Source of the DNA: JAKACA01 sp963735115
GTDB lineage: Bacteria > Actinomycetota > Acidimicrobiia > Acidimicrobiales > Bog-793
Direction of reading: 5' to 3'
Assembly (NCBI GenBank): GCA_963735115.1
Contig: CAVTJR010000001.1
Coordinates: 1,612,001 to 1,676,000 of the forward strand
Length of the DNA: 64,000 nucleotides
Translations under genes and position numbers: made by a program
The notes under the pieces: model-generated
The model's database searches: none
What the model was told of the DNA's origin: nothing
Seen by the model: the letters and a program-made list of their open reading frames with translations, nothing else
Shown here: piece by piece, positions 17,551 to 26,413 of the stretch
Position numbering within the stretch: position 1 is the first letter of the stretch
Layout: every line of letters begins with the position of its first letter

Positions 17551-19671
17551 GTGGCAGGCCCTGATCAGCAACGCAGCGGCGTCGAGGTCGAGTGGCAGCT
17601 GGACGCCATCGACCTGCGACCTGTGGAGCGCTGGCTGGCAGCTCGAGGTGCCGGGACGAGCCGACGCGCTCGCGGCCGGGCGGGTTCGGCTAGCGGCGCA
17701 GGAACCGCTGCCTCGTCTCCGAGCGCCGGCGCTCCGGTCGGGCTCCCGGTGCAGGAGTCGGGTCCGTTGCCTCTGCTTTCTTCCGTCCCGGGACTGGGGG
17801 CCGTCGCCCAGCCGGTCAAGCGCCTCGTCGACCTGTACTTCGACACGACCGACTGGCGCCTCGGGCGATCGGGCTACGTGCTTCGCACCCGTCTGCGGGC
17901 CGGGCGTCACGAAGCGACGTTGAAGGATCTCGCGCCCTCGACCGAGGGTCTCCGCAGACGTCTCGAGGCGACCGAGCCGCTCGCTTCGCCCGACCTCGCC
18001 GGCCTCGATCCCGCCGGCCCCGTCGGGCGCCGCGTGCAGGCGTTGGCCGGCGGAAGAGCACTTGGCCAGGTGCTGGAGGTCCGCACGCGGCGGCGGCCGT
18101 ACACCCTCGAGGTGCGCGGTACGGCCGTCGGGGAGGTGGCGCTCGACGACACGGTCATCGTCGCCGGCGAGGAGCATCATCGCATCCGGCTGCAGCGCGT
18201 CGAGGTCGAGGTCCTGCCAGCCTGGGTGGAGTCGTTGTCACCGCTCGTGGAACGCCTGAGACACGACTGCGGCCTACAACCGGCGACGCTCTCCAAGTTC
18301 GAGGCCGGCCTGCTCGGGGCCGGTTTCGTCATCCCCCAACCGTCGGATCTCGGTCCGACTAGCACCTCGGCCACCTCGACAGTGGCCGAGGTGGCCTACG
18401 CCGTCCTGCGCAGGGATGCCGCCTCGATGCTCGCCCACGAGGCCGGCACGCGCCTCGGTGAGGACATCGAGTCGCTTCACCAGATGCGGGTGGCCACCCG
18501 ACGCATGCGAGCTGCCCTCTCCCTCTTCGAGACGGTGCTTCCGGCGCGGGCAGGCCGCGTGCACGATGAGCTGGGTTGGCTGGCGGGCGTGCTCGGCGCC
18601 GTCCGCGACTTGGACATCCAACTCGGGAACCTGGATGCCTGGACCGAGGAGCTACCCGGTGTGCACCGCCAAGCTCTCGACGAGCTCGGCGATCTGCTGC
18701 TGGGCCATCGCGAGAGCGCCCGCGCCGCCCTGCTGGAGGCGCTCGATTCGCGTCGCTACGAGCGACTGGTGGCCGCCCTCACCTCGATGCTCGACCAAGG
18801 GCCCATTCGGCGGGCGTCCGTCGTGCGAGTCGGCGCTCTCGAGGCGCTTCCCGAGCTGATCGGCGGTCGCCACCGTGAGGCCGAGAAGGCGGTTCGACGG
18901 GCGCATCGCACCGGTGTCGTCGAGGACTTCCACCGCCTGCGCATCCGCTGCAAGCGGTTGCGCTACGCCATCGAGTTCACGGGCGACCTCTACGGGGCCG
19001 ACGTCAAGCGTTACGCCCGTCAGGTCGCCTCCCTGCAAGACGAGCTCGGCCTCATCCAGGATGCGGAGACGGCGGCCAACCGTCTGCAAGTCATCGCCCT
19101 TGGTGAGGAAGGTGCCTTGCTGCCTCGAGCCACCGTCTTTGCGATGGGGATGGTCTCGCAGCGTTGCACCGCCGAAGCGCTCACCCGCCTCGCAAAGCTG
19201 CCGGCGGCAAAGCAGCTCGTGAACGGAAAGCTCTGGGAAAAGGCCAGAGAGACGATGGAGCGCCGCCGCGAGGAGGCTGCCCGCGCCGCTGAGGAGGCCG
19301 AGCATGCCAAGCGAGCGGCAGCTGCGCAGGCGTCCGAGCCTCTGATCGCACCCGGGCGTGCCCGGCCGGCCCTCCCAACTCTCGGTGTCCCCTCCGTCGC
19401 GGCGGCCCCGGCCGCCCGGGCGGCCGTGCGACGAGCGACGTCGACGACAGGCAGGGCGGCAGGCGGGGCGGCGACGACAGGCAGGGCGGCAGGCGGGACG
19501 GCGACGACAGGCAGGACGCCGAGGGCGAGCCGGACAGTGGCGACAGGCAAAAGGTCAGGCGCGGCCGCACAGAGCCGACCACGTCGGGTTCGGGCGGCGG
19601 CCCCGCCGACCGACGAGAACAGCGACGCCAAGACCGTCACCCCGATCCGGCGGCGCCTGGCGCCAGGCTGA
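17551..19671 (+). CDS. CYTH-CHAD domain protein with an Ala/Lys-rich repetitive tail
   Basis: A 706-residue protein from GTG 17551 (the frame is open further upstream, inside the divergent Nudix gene). The N-terminal ~250 residues are a CYTH (triphosphate tunnel) domain: VEVEWQLDAIDLRPVERWL, LVDLYFDTTDWRLGRSGYV and RTRLRAG. A CHAD domain (about residues 280-560) has LHQMRVATRRMRAALSLFE and FHRLRIRCKRLRYAIEF, the conserved His/Arg/Lys helices thought to bind polyphosphate. The tail is Ala/Glu/Lys-rich with TTGRAAGG repeats (about residues 631-657). Two oddities: the ExExK motif reads EVEWQ, and a ~50-residue low-complexity insert splits the first CYTH strands. A polyphosphate role is a family-based inference. 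Confidence 0.85.
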   Translation: MAGPDQQRSGVEVEWQLDAIDLRPVERWLAARGAGTSRRARGRAGSASGAGTAASSPSAGAPVGLPVQESGPLPLLSSVPGLGAVAQPVKRLVDLYFDTTDWRLGRSGYVLRTRLRAGRHEATLKDLAPSTEGLRRRLEATEPLASPDLAGLDPAGPVGRRVQALAGGRALGQVLEVRTRRRPYTLEVRGTAVGEVALDDTVIVAGEEHHRIRLQRVEVEVLPAWVESLSPLVERLRHDCGLQPATLSKFEAGLLGAGFVIPQPSDLGPTSTSATSTVAEVAYAVLRRDAASMLAHEAGTRLGEDIESLHQMRVATRRMRAALSLFETVLPARAGRVHDELGWLAGVLGAVRDLDIQLGNLDAWTEELPGVHRQALDELGDLLLGHRESARAALLEALDSRRYERLVAALTSMLDQGPIRRASVVRVGALEALPELIGGRHREAEKAVRRAHRTGVVEDFHRLRIRCKRLRYAIEFTGDLYGADVKRYARQVASLQDELGLIQDAETAANRLQVIALGEEGALLPRATVFAMGMVSQRCTAEALTRLAKLPAAKQLVNGKLWEKARETMERRREEAARAAEEAEHAKRAAAAQASEPLIAPGRARPALPTLGVPSVAAAPAARAAVRRATSTTGRAAGGAATTGRAAGGTATTGRTPRASRTVATGKRSGAAAQSRPRRVRAAAPPTDENSDAKTVTPIRRRLAPG

Positions 19672-19715
19672 GACCGGTCCCACAGGGGCCGATGGGCGTC
19701 CGAGAGCGATTTCGC

Positions 19716-20510
19716 CTATCGCGAGCCGGCGGCCGCCCGCACGAGGCCGAGCGAGGCTCCGTCCCGGCGGGCCCGTGCCGCCCCCACGAGGGCGTCGAAG
19801 AGGGCCTGCTGGTCGGGGTCGTGCTCGGCGGTCACCTCAGGATGCCACTGAACGGCGACGGCAAAGGGATGAGGTGCAATCGGCTCGATCGCCTCGACGC
19901 AGCCGTCGGGCGAGCGCCCGGTGACCCGCAGCCCTTCGCCGAGCCGGTCCACCGACTGGTGGTGGGCCGAAATGCACCGTTCCGTCCGTAGGCGGCCGAT
20001 CGCCTCGGCGAGGTGGCTGTCCGCTTCGAACTCGACCGAGTGCTCTGCGAGGAAGAGGCTGTGAGGCCGGCCGTGCAGCTCGTCGTCGTAGCCGGGGTGG
20101 TCCGAGACGTGCTGGTGAAGCGTCCCCCCGAGGGCCACGTTCACGACCTGGCAGCCCCGGCAGATGGCGAGTACGGGGATGTCCTGCGTGACGGCGTAGC
20201 GGGCGAGCTCGAGCTCCATCTCGTCACGAAAGGCATTGAACCCGTAGCTCCTCGGATGGGCGTCCTGCCCGTACCTGGAGGGGTCGAGATCGCCTCCGCC
20301 GATGAGCAAGAGACCGTCCGCCGGCGCCAGCAGCTCCTCGGGCGGGCAGGCGGGAGCACCCGTGATGGCCGGCAGCAAGATGACGCGGGCGCCGGCGCGG
20401 TGAAGGCTCTGCACGTAGCGCTCCGAGAGGGCGACGTGGCCAGCAGGGCGATCCGGAGTGGCCGTCTGCGGCAGCTCGTAGGCGACGCTGGCAATGACGA
20501 CCCTGCTCAC
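19716..20510 (-). CDS. Class I glutamine amidotransferase-like hydrolase (peptidase C26, PuuD-like)
   Basis: A 264-residue enzyme of the gamma-glutamyl hydrolase class. The nucleophile Cys lies in VLAICRGCQVVNVALGGTLH, and the His in VAVQWHPEVTAEHD with the following Glu completes the triad. LLLIGGGDLDPSRYGQD is also typical of PuuD-like gamma-glutamyl-GABA hydrolases. It would cut a gamma-glutamyl amide. Its GTG start overlaps the stop of the His-rich gene by 4 bp. Divergent from these two are ATP-grasp and GCS2-type ligases, so it may trim or recycle the amides those ligases make (inference). Confidence 0.85.
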   Translation of the reverse strand: MSRVVIASVAYELPQTATPDRPAGHVALSERYVQSLHRAGARVILLPAITGAPACPPEELLAPADGLLLIGGGDLDPSRYGQDAHPRSYGFNAFRDEMELELARYAVTQDIPVLAICRGCQVVNVALGGTLHQHVSDHPGYDDELHGRPHSLFLAEHSVEFEADSHLAEAIGRLRTERCISAHHQSVDRLGEGLRVTGRSPDGCVEAIEPIAPHPFAVAVQWHPEVTAEHDPDQQALFDALVGAARARRDGASLGLVRAAAGSR

Positions 20511-20917
20511 CGATCACCACCGTTCGGCTTCCGGGCGGTCGTGCGGGGGGAGGGGGCCGCTTTCTTGGTCGCTGCCGGCCGCTTCGAGCCGGCGGCTTTC
20601 ACGGCTTTGGCGGCCGCCTTGGCAGCTGCAGCGATCGGGTGCTCGTGGTCGTGCGCCTCGCTCTCGTGCTCGGCCGGGAAGTTCACGTGAGGGAAGTGAG
20701 CGTGACGCTCCGCGGCGTGCCCGTGCTCGTGGTGATGGTGGAAGCCGAGGTGCTCGAAGGCACCCGTGTGCTCGTGGAAATTGTGGGTGACGTGATAGTG
20801 CCCGTGGGCGTGAACCACGGCCTCGTGCTGATGCTCGTGACCATGATCCCCCTGGTGGCTGTGCTCGTGTTGGGCGCCGCCTGACTCATGGCTGGCGCCG
20901 TGGCTTGACTCGGTCAC
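20507..20917 (-). CDS. Small histidine-rich protein with a basic Ala/Lys tail
   Basis: A 136-residue protein with about 30 histidines, all in the first ~95 residues, as HxH and HHHH runs (HEHSHQGDHGHEHQH, GFHHHHEHGHAAERHAH). The C-terminus (from about residue 95) is Ala/Lys/Pro-rich and histone-H1-like. No signal peptide or membrane segment is visible. Such proteins usually bind Ni, Zn, Co or Cu. GTG 20917 follows AGGAG by 6 nt, and the next gene overlaps by 4 bp. It could be a metal store, a metal chaperone, or the protein substrate of the adjacent amidoligases; none of these is proven. Confidence 0.7.
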   Translation of the reverse strand: MTESSHGASHESGGAQHEHSHQGDHGHEHQHEAVVHAHGHYHVTHNFHEHTGAFEHLGFHHHHEHGHAAERHAHFPHVNFPAEHESEAHDHEHPIAAAAKAAAKAVKAAGSKRPAATKKAAPSPRTTARKPNGGDR

Positions 20918-20984
20918 TTGGCTCCTCGTCCTGCAGTCGTCGGGTCCGTCCCAGCCTATCGACAGCCCGATGCCGACTTGTCAC

Positions 20985-20998
20985 GGGAGGATCCTCCC
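20985..20998. promoter_or_regulatory. 14-bp perfect palindrome in the divergent promoter
   Basis: GGGAGGATCCTCCC is an exact inverted repeat lying in the 115-bp gap between the divergent His-rich and ATP-grasp genes. It lies next to TTGTCA (20978-20983), a possible -35 box. It is well placed to be an operator controlling both directions, though part of it may simply be a ribosome-site-like purine run. Confidence 0.45.
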
Positions 20999-21032
20999 TT
21001 GCACGAAACCACGAAGCGTAGGACGATGCAGC

Positions 21033-22040
21033 GTGCCGGAGCAGAAGGGGCGCGGCCCGACGACGGCGTACGACGAAGGAGTCGAGGCGTTGGAGAAGAG
21101 GATCGGACTTCTCGTCGGGATGGAGAACACCTTCCCCCTGCCGTTTCTCGAGGCGGTGAACGCCAAAGGCGCCGCCGATGGCATCGAGGCGGAGCTGGCG
21201 GTCCTCGGCAAGGTGACGGAGCTCGACATGCCCCCGCGCTACTCGGTCATCGTCGACCGCATCTCACACGAGGTGGGTTTCTATCGGGCCTTCCTCAAGA
21301 GCGCGGTCGCCTGCGGCACCGTCGTCATCAACGACCCGTTCTGGTGGGAGGCGGACGAGAAGTTCTTCGAGTGCACCCTCGCACGCCACCTCGGCGTCGC
21401 CGTGCCGAAAACGGTCGTGTTGCCGAACAAGGACTACGAGGCGGGCATCGTCCCGGAGAAGTCCCTGCGCAACCTGCAGTACCCGCTCGACTGGGAGGAG
21501 ATCCTCGCCTACACAGGTCTGCCCGCCGTGCTGAAGCCGAACACCGGCGGGGGCTGGCGGGATGTCTACATCGTGCACACGCTCGAGGAGCTGCTACGCG
21601 ACTACGACCAGACGGGCACAAAGACCATGATCCTGCAGGAGTTCATCGACTGGGAGGACTATGTCCGCTGTGTCGTCATCGGCGGCGAGGTGCTCGTTTT
21701 TCGCTACGACCCCCGCCGAAGCTTCTTCGAGCGATACGTCACGCACGAGCCGCCACCCGCGTGGCTCGTGGAGCGGGCGACGGCGGATGCCCGTACGCTC
21801 ACCGACGCCCTCGGCTACGACATGGACACCGTCGAATTCGCCGTCCGCGACGGCGTCCTGCATGCGATTGATTGGCTCAACCCGGCACCGGACTTCGACA
21901 ACTTCTCGATCAAGGAGGAAGGTTTCGCCTGGGTGATCGACAAGATGAGCGACCTCGTCCTCGCCTACGCCCGCGGCGAGCGGACGCCGCCGTGGCGAGA
22001 TGAGCATCGCTGGTGGCGTTTCGTCGATAACGAGGGCTGA
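21033..22040 (+). CDS. ATP-grasp amidoligase
   Basis: A 335-residue protein from GTG 21033. The first third is a Rossmann-like pre-ATP-grasp part (IGLLVGMENTFPLPFLEAV, YSVIVDRISHEVGFYRAFLK). The ATP-grasp core follows, with LPAVLKPNTGGGWRDVYIV as the nucleotide-binding strand and loop and MILQEFIDWEDYVRCVVIG as the central sheet. The Mg-binding end is TVEFAVRDGVLHAIDWLNPA. It should join a carboxylate to an amine through an acyl-phosphate. It leads a three-gene set with a circularly permuted ATP-grasp and a GCS2 ligase. Alternative starts upstream or at TTG 21090 are possible. Confidence 0.8.
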   Translation: MPEQKGRGPTTAYDEGVEALEKRIGLLVGMENTFPLPFLEAVNAKGAADGIEAELAVLGKVTELDMPPRYSVIVDRISHEVGFYRAFLKSAVACGTVVINDPFWWEADEKFFECTLARHLGVAVPKTVVLPNKDYEAGIVPEKSLRNLQYPLDWEEILAYTGLPAVLKPNTGGGWRDVYIVHTLEELLRDYDQTGTKTMILQEFIDWEDYVRCVVIGGEVLVFRYDPRRSFFERYVTHEPPPAWLVERATADARTLTDALGYDMDTVEFAVRDGVLHAIDWLNPAPDFDNFSIKEEGFAWVIDKMSDLVLAYARGERTPPWRDEHRWWRFVDNEG

Positions 22041-22053
22041 AGGGACGCCTCCG

Positions 22054-23412
22054 GTGCAACGGGCCGTCGACGCCTATCACGACCTCCTCTTGGACGACGA
22101 GCTGGCCGCCGCCAGCAGCGACCACCTTCAGAGCGCTCAGCACGCCGCAAACCTCTACTTCGGCGAGCACCCGCTCTCGATCTCGCTGCGCCCTCGTCTC
22201 ATCGCCACGGCCGAATGGGAACGCGCCGTCACAGCGGCCGAAGCCATCGGCGGAGCACTCGGCGTCCTCGAGTCGGCCCTCTTGGCCGATGCCGACCTGC
22301 GCAGCGAGTTGCGCCTCGATCCTCTCGAGGAGCGCCTGGCTCTCGCCCATCCGGGCTGCCGCCTGTCGTCGCCCTCGGCCCGCCTCGACAGCTTCTTTGC
22401 CGACGAGGTGCGCTACGTGGAGTACAACGCCGAGTCTCCCGCCGGTATGGCCTACGGAGACGTCCTCGCCGAGGTGATGGAGGCACTGCCGGTCATGCAG
22501 CGCTTCCGCCGCCGCTGGAAGCTGCGATCGCTCCCGACGCGGCACTCGCAGCTCGAGTGCATGCTGTCGGCATTCCGGGAGTGGGGCGGCGGGGATTTGC
22601 CCTCTGTCGCCATCGTGGACTGGAAGGGTGTGCCGACGGTGGCGGAGTTCGACATGTTCCGTGACTACTTCCTCGCAAACGACGTCCCGTGCGTCATCGC
22701 CGATCCGGACTCGCTCTCCTACGACGGCAAGCGGCTGCGGGCCGAGGACGGGAGCGAGATCACGATCGTCTACCGCCGGGTGCTCACGAGCGAGCTGCTC
22801 GCTCACGGCGGCGGCTCGGACCCCATCTGCGAGGCCTACCTCGACGGCAATGTCGTCGTCGTCAACACCTTTCGCGCCAAGCTCCTGCACAAGAAGATGA
22901 GCCTCGCCCTCTTGTCCGACGACCGCTACGCCTCGTTGTTCAGCCCGGCTCAGCGCAAGGCCATCGACCGGCACATCCCCTGGACGCGGCGACTGCGGGA
23001 CGGCCGCTCGAGCAGGCTGGGGGCCGATATCGCCGACCTGTCGGCCTACGTGCTCGAGCACCGGGAGTCGCTCGTGCTGAAGCCGAACGACGAGTACGGG
23101 GGCAAGGGCGTCGTGCTCGGCTGGACGGTCGACGACCACGAGTGGGAGCAGGTGGTGCGGATGGCCCTGCACGAGACCTACGTTGTCCAAGAAGCGGTGC
23201 CCGTTCCGAGGGAGGTGTGGCCGTTGGCGCTCGGTGGTTCGGTCGAGATGGTGGACATGGCCGTCGACATGGACCCGTACCTCTTCGGAGGCCGGGTGGG
23301 GGGCGTCCTCATCCGGCTGGCGTCCTCGGCGCTGCTCAACGTCACGGCGGGCACGGGGAGCGTCGTTCCCACGTTCATCGTCGAAGGAGAGATGGGGGAG
23401 GCAGCCTCATGA
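22054..23412 (+). CDS. Circularly permuted ATP-grasp protein (CP_ATPgrasp type)
   Basis: A 452-residue protein if started at GTG 22054, which follows AGGGA by 8 nt just past the previous stop; an ATG at 22000 would overlap that gene by 41 bp. The permuted ATP-grasp order shows VEYNAESPAGMAYGD early and ITIVYRRVLTSELL in the middle. It also has VVVNTFRAKLLHKKMSLALL and LVLKPNDEYGGKGVVLGW late, with ETYVVQEAVPVPREVWP after it. Such enzymes pair with other amidoligases to build peptides or peptide-like tags. The stop overlaps the ybdK-like start by 4 bp. Confidence 0.8.
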   Translation: MQRAVDAYHDLLLDDELAAASSDHLQSAQHAANLYFGEHPLSISLRPRLIATAEWERAVTAAEAIGGALGVLESALLADADLRSELRLDPLEERLALAHPGCRLSSPSARLDSFFADEVRYVEYNAESPAGMAYGDVLAEVMEALPVMQRFRRRWKLRSLPTRHSQLECMLSAFREWGGGDLPSVAIVDWKGVPTVAEFDMFRDYFLANDVPCVIADPDSLSYDGKRLRAEDGSEITIVYRRVLTSELLAHGGGSDPICEAYLDGNVVVVNTFRAKLLHKKMSLALLSDDRYASLFSPAQRKAIDRHIPWTRRLRDGRSSRLGADIADLSAYVLEHRESLVLKPNDEYGGKGVVLGWTVDDHEWEQVVRMALHETYVVQEAVPVPREVWPLALGGSVEMVDMAVDMDPYLFGGRVGGVLIRLASSALLNVTAGTGSVVPTFIVEGEMGEAAS

Positions 23413-24527
23413 CGCTCGACCTGGGTCGGGATTTCACGATCGGCATCGAGCAGGAGTTCCAGATCATCGACGGGGGCGGCGAGCTCACCCATCACATCGA
23501 CACGCTGCTGGCCTCGACGAAGGACCAGTTCGGCGAAGACGTCAAGGCGGAGATGCTGCAGTCGGTCGTCGAGATCGGCACGAGGATTTGCTCGGACATC
23601 GGCGAGGCCCGGTCCGAGCTGCTGCGGCTGCGCGGAGGCCTCGTGGAGATCCTGGCCAGAGACGGTCTCCGCCTCGCCTCGGCGGGGACCCACCCGTTCT
23701 CGCACTGGGCAGACCAGCGTGTCACCGAGGCGGACCGCTACAAGATGCTCGAGGACGAGATGCAGGATCTCGTACGCGAGCTGCTCATCTTCGGTACCCA
23801 CGTGCACGTCGGCATCCCCGACCCGGAGCTCCGGATCGACATCATGAACGAGGCTCGCTACTTCCTGCCCCACCTGCTGGCCCTCTCGACGTCCTCCCCG
23901 TTCTGGCTCGGCCGGAAGACGGGCCTCAAGTCCTACCGCAGCGTCGTCTGGTCCAGGTTCCCCCGCAGCGGTATCCCGCCGGCGCTCAGCTCCTATGGCG
24001 AGCTCGAAGACCTCATCAAGCTGCTCGTGAAAACGAATTGCATCGACGACGGCAAGAAGATCTGGTGGGACCTGCGACCGCACCATCTCTACCCGACGCT
24101 CGAGTTCCGCGTCTGCGACGCCGTCACGAAGGTGGAGGAGGCACTCTGCCTGGCCGCCCTCTCGCAGGCGATCTGTGCGAAGTTGCTGAAGCTGCGGCGG
24201 AACAACTTGGGTTTCCGGCGCTACTCACCCCACCTCGTCGCCGAGAACAAGTGGCGGGCCATGCGCCACGGCGTCGGCGGGCAGCTCATCGACTTCGGCC
24301 GGCAGGCGGAGGTGCCGATGGTGAACCTCGTCGACGAGCTCGTCGAGTTCCTCGACGACGTCGTGGACGAGCTCGGCTGCCGTGCCGAGGTGGGCTACGC
24401 CCAGACGATCGCCCGGGAGGGCACGAGCGCCGACCGGCAGCTGGCCGTCTTCGAGGCGACCAGCTCGTACCACGCCGTCGTCGATTCGATCGCCGCCGAG
24501 ACCGTCGAGGGCCTCGGGTTCTCCTGA
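23409..24527 (+). CDS. Carboxylate-amine ligase, GCS2/YbdK family
   Basis: A 372-residue enzyme of the glutamate-cysteine ligase type 2 family, starting at ATG 23409 with an ATGA overlap. It begins FTIGIEQEFQIIDGGGELTH, with the metal-binding glutamates. ELLIFGTHVHVGIPD, YRSVVWSRFPRSGIP and HHLYPTLEFRVCDAV are the GCS2 blocks. YbdK homologues show weak glutamate-cysteine ligase activity; their natural substrates are mostly unknown. Following two ATP-grasp ligases, it likely adds one residue of a small peptide or conjugate. A UUCG hairpin terminator follows directly. Confidence 0.85.
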   Translation: MTLDLGRDFTIGIEQEFQIIDGGGELTHHIDTLLASTKDQFGEDVKAEMLQSVVEIGTRICSDIGEARSELLRLRGGLVEILARDGLRLASAGTHPFSHWADQRVTEADRYKMLEDEMQDLVRELLIFGTHVHVGIPDPELRIDIMNEARYFLPHLLALSTSSPFWLGRKTGLKSYRSVVWSRFPRSGIPPALSSYGELEDLIKLLVKTNCIDDGKKIWWDLRPHHLYPTLEFRVCDAVTKVEEALCLAALSQAICAKLLKLRRNNLGFRRYSPHLVAENKWRAMRHGVGGQLIDFGRQAEVPMVNLVDELVEFLDDVVDELGCRAEVGYAQTIAREGTSADRQLAVFEATSSYHAVVDSIAAETVEGLGFS

Positions 24528-24533
24528 CCCCGT

Positions 24534-24551
24534 CGGGCGCTTCGGCGCCCG
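24534..24551. terminator. UUCG-loop hairpin between convergent genes
   Basis: CGGGCGC pairs perfectly with GCGCCCG around a TTCG tetraloop. It fills the 25-bp gap between the stop of the YbdK-like ligase and the stop of the facing esterase. It should therefore act on both transcripts. Confidence 0.75.
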
Positions 24552-24552
24552 C

Positions 24553-25296
24553 TCAGCAGTGCCGCGGCAGGTGCACGGCCAGCTGGCGCTGCCACCATGG
24601 CCAGTCGTGGGCGGCGTCGTAGCCCCAGATGTCGAGCTCGTAGGGGATCTGCTTGCCACCGAGGAGGGAGGCCAGCTTCAAGGTGCTCGGGAGCGCTCCG
24701 CTGGCGCTCTCGTCCTCCCAGGGGCCCTGGCCGGCAACGAGGGTGAGATGGACCCGGCTCCGCAGCCAGTCGAGGTGGTCGCCGTTGAGATTGGCGACGT
24801 AGTCGACGGGGTTGTTGAAGTAGAAGGCGTCCCCCCGCTCCCCCCAGCCCATGCGCGACATGTCGTAGGCGCCCGAGAGGCAGATCGCCCGCGTGAACAG
24901 GTCGGCGCGGCGCAAGGTGAAGTTGGCGGCATGGAAGGCCCCGAAGCTGCAACCGGTGGCGAGGATCTCCTGCGGCCCTCCGCAGTCCGAGAAGATGAAG
25001 GGCACGACGTCGTTCACGACGAAGTCCTCGAAGCGCTGGTGCTCCCTCGCCCTCAGCTCGAGCGGGAGATCTTCCCGTCGCCAGCTGGCGGACTCGAAGC
25101 TGTCGATGCAGTAGATCTTCACCCGCCCCTCCTCGAGAAGCGGTGCGACGGCGCCGAGGAGGCCGTTGTTCTCGAAGTCCTCCGCCCGGCCGCTGTCGGA
25201 GGCGAACACGAGCACGGGGCGTCCCCACTCGCCGTAGGCGATGACCTTGGCGTCGCCGATGGGGATGGACGCAAGGACGACCGTGTCACGCCTCAT
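24553..25296 (-). CDS. Alpha/beta-hydrolase esterase
   Basis: A 247-residue protein from ATG 25296, overlapping the upstream esterase stop by 4 bp. The nucleophile elbow is ATGCSFGAFHAANF (G-C-S-F-G). HDWPWWQRQL holds the probable catalytic His, with LDIWGYDAAHD before it. The N-terminus forms strands of an esterase-D-like fold (VLASIPIGDAKVIAYGEWG, VKIYCIDSFESASW). It is a close relative in layout of the next gene. The two may cleave an ester or a conjugate made by the ligases opposite (inference). The substrate is unknown. Confidence 0.75.
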   Translation of the reverse strand: MRRDTVVLASIPIGDAKVIAYGEWGRPVLVFASDSGRAEDFENNGLLGAVAPLLEEGRVKIYCIDSFESASWRREDLPLELRAREHQRFEDFVVNDVVPFIFSDCGGPQEILATGCSFGAFHAANFTLRRADLFTRAICLSGAYDMSRMGWGERGDAFYFNNPVDYVANLNGDHLDWLRSRVHLTLVAGQGPWEDESASGALPSTLKLASLLGGKQIPYELDIWGYDAAHDWPWWQRQLAVHLPRHC

Positions 25297-26330
25297 GACC
25301 ACGCCTTCGCGAGGAGATCGACGAGGTGGGGCGTCCAGGCGTCGCGCCAGGCGATCCAATTGTGGGCGTCCCGGACGACGTGCAAGGCAGCAGGGTAGCC
25401 CTGTCTCACGAGGGCGGCGGCGGCCTGGCGGTTGTTCTCGAGGTTGCGCTCGACCGTTCCGCACGTCATGGCGATGGGGATGGGGTCGTGCCAAGACGGT
25501 TCCCCGAGCACCTCGGTGACGAAGCTCTCGATGCGTTCGACATGGCCCGACCCCGGCTGGCTCCCCCGCTGAAAGAAGCTGCTCGACTGTAAGAAGAGCG
25601 CCCCGAACAGCTCTGGCGAGCTGCGGTGGGCGTGCAGGAGCGCCAGGCCGCCGAGGCTGGCGCCGAGACCGGCCCGGAACCGCCCCTGCGGGGCGATGGC
25701 CCCGAGGCGTTCGACGGCCGGGATGAGCTCGTGAGCGAGGTACTGGGCGAACTCCGGGCTGGCCGTGTAGTGCTCGTCTCGCCGCGTGGGCTGGCAGAGG
25801 ACGGCACGCATGGGGGGAAGGGCGCCACGGGCGACCTCGGCCTCGAGCATCTGCAGCAGCCCGGAGAAGCGGGCGAACTCCGGCCCGTCGAGGGCGACGA
25901 GGAGGGGGAGGGGGGACTGCGGAGCCGTCCCGGCCGCAGACCAGACGATGGAGGGCTGGACCTCGCCGAGGAATCGGGAGGGCACATCGAGCTCGCGGAC
26001 GTCCCCCGGCCTGGGCTCGGCCGTGAGCCACGCCGGCGGCTCGTAGTCGGGGAACTCGATGACGGAACGCTCGCCGAAGGCGCCCGGTGCCCGCAACGGG
26101 TTGGCGGGGTCGAGGACCATCTCGTGCCCGCCACCGCTGTAGCCGAGTTCGAAGCGGTACTCGAAACGGTCGACGTCGGGCCGTAGGAAGACCCCTTCCC
26201 AGCTGCCGCCGCCGACCGGCGAGAGGGCCGGCCCGGTGCGAGGGTCGGCCACCTCCTGCACGAGGGAGACGCTTTCGGTCCCGGCATGGCCTTGCAGGAA
26301 TCGGAACGTCACCCGGTCGGCCTCGACCAC
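25293..26330 (-). CDS. Enterochelin-esterase-like hydrolase with N-terminal E-set domain
   Basis: A 345-residue protein. Residues ~1-95 resemble an early-set/CBM48-like beta domain (VTFRFLQGHAGTESVSLVQE, GVFLRPDVDRFEYRFELGY). The catalytic alpha/beta domain carries LGASLGGLALLHAHR with the nucleophile Ser, and HNWIAWRDAWTP with the catalytic His. This two-domain build matches Fes/IroD-type and related esterases, which hydrolyse siderophore esters. No siderophore synthesis gene is nearby, so metal uptake is only a guess. It shares a promoter region upstream with nothing else on this strand except the YVTN gene behind it. Confidence 0.75.
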   Translation of the reverse strand: MVEADRVTFRFLQGHAGTESVSLVQEVADPRTGPALSPVGGGSWEGVFLRPDVDRFEYRFELGYSGGGHEMVLDPANPLRAPGAFGERSVIEFPDYEPPAWLTAEPRPGDVRELDVPSRFLGEVQPSIVWSAAGTAPQSPLPLLVALDGPEFARFSGLLQMLEAEVARGALPPMRAVLCQPTRRDEHYTASPEFAQYLAHELIPAVERLGAIAPQGRFRAGLGASLGGLALLHAHRSSPELFGALFLQSSSFFQRGSQPGSGHVERIESFVTEVLGEPSWHDPIPIAMTCGTVERNLENNRQAAAALVRQGYPAALHVVRDAHNWIAWRDAWTPHLVDLLAKAWS

Positions 26331-26413
26331 CGGCGGCGCGACGTCGGAGGACGGCTGCGGCCGTCCGTCCTCAGAGGAGTCGTCGATGGGTCCGGCGGGT
26401 TTGCTCAGGACGC

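Noticed and set aside
21910..23190. 426-codon open frame opposite the permuted ATP-grasp gene
   Set aside because: It is antisense to a clear enzyme, rich in Val/Arg/Glu/His as mirror frames are here, and has no motifs.
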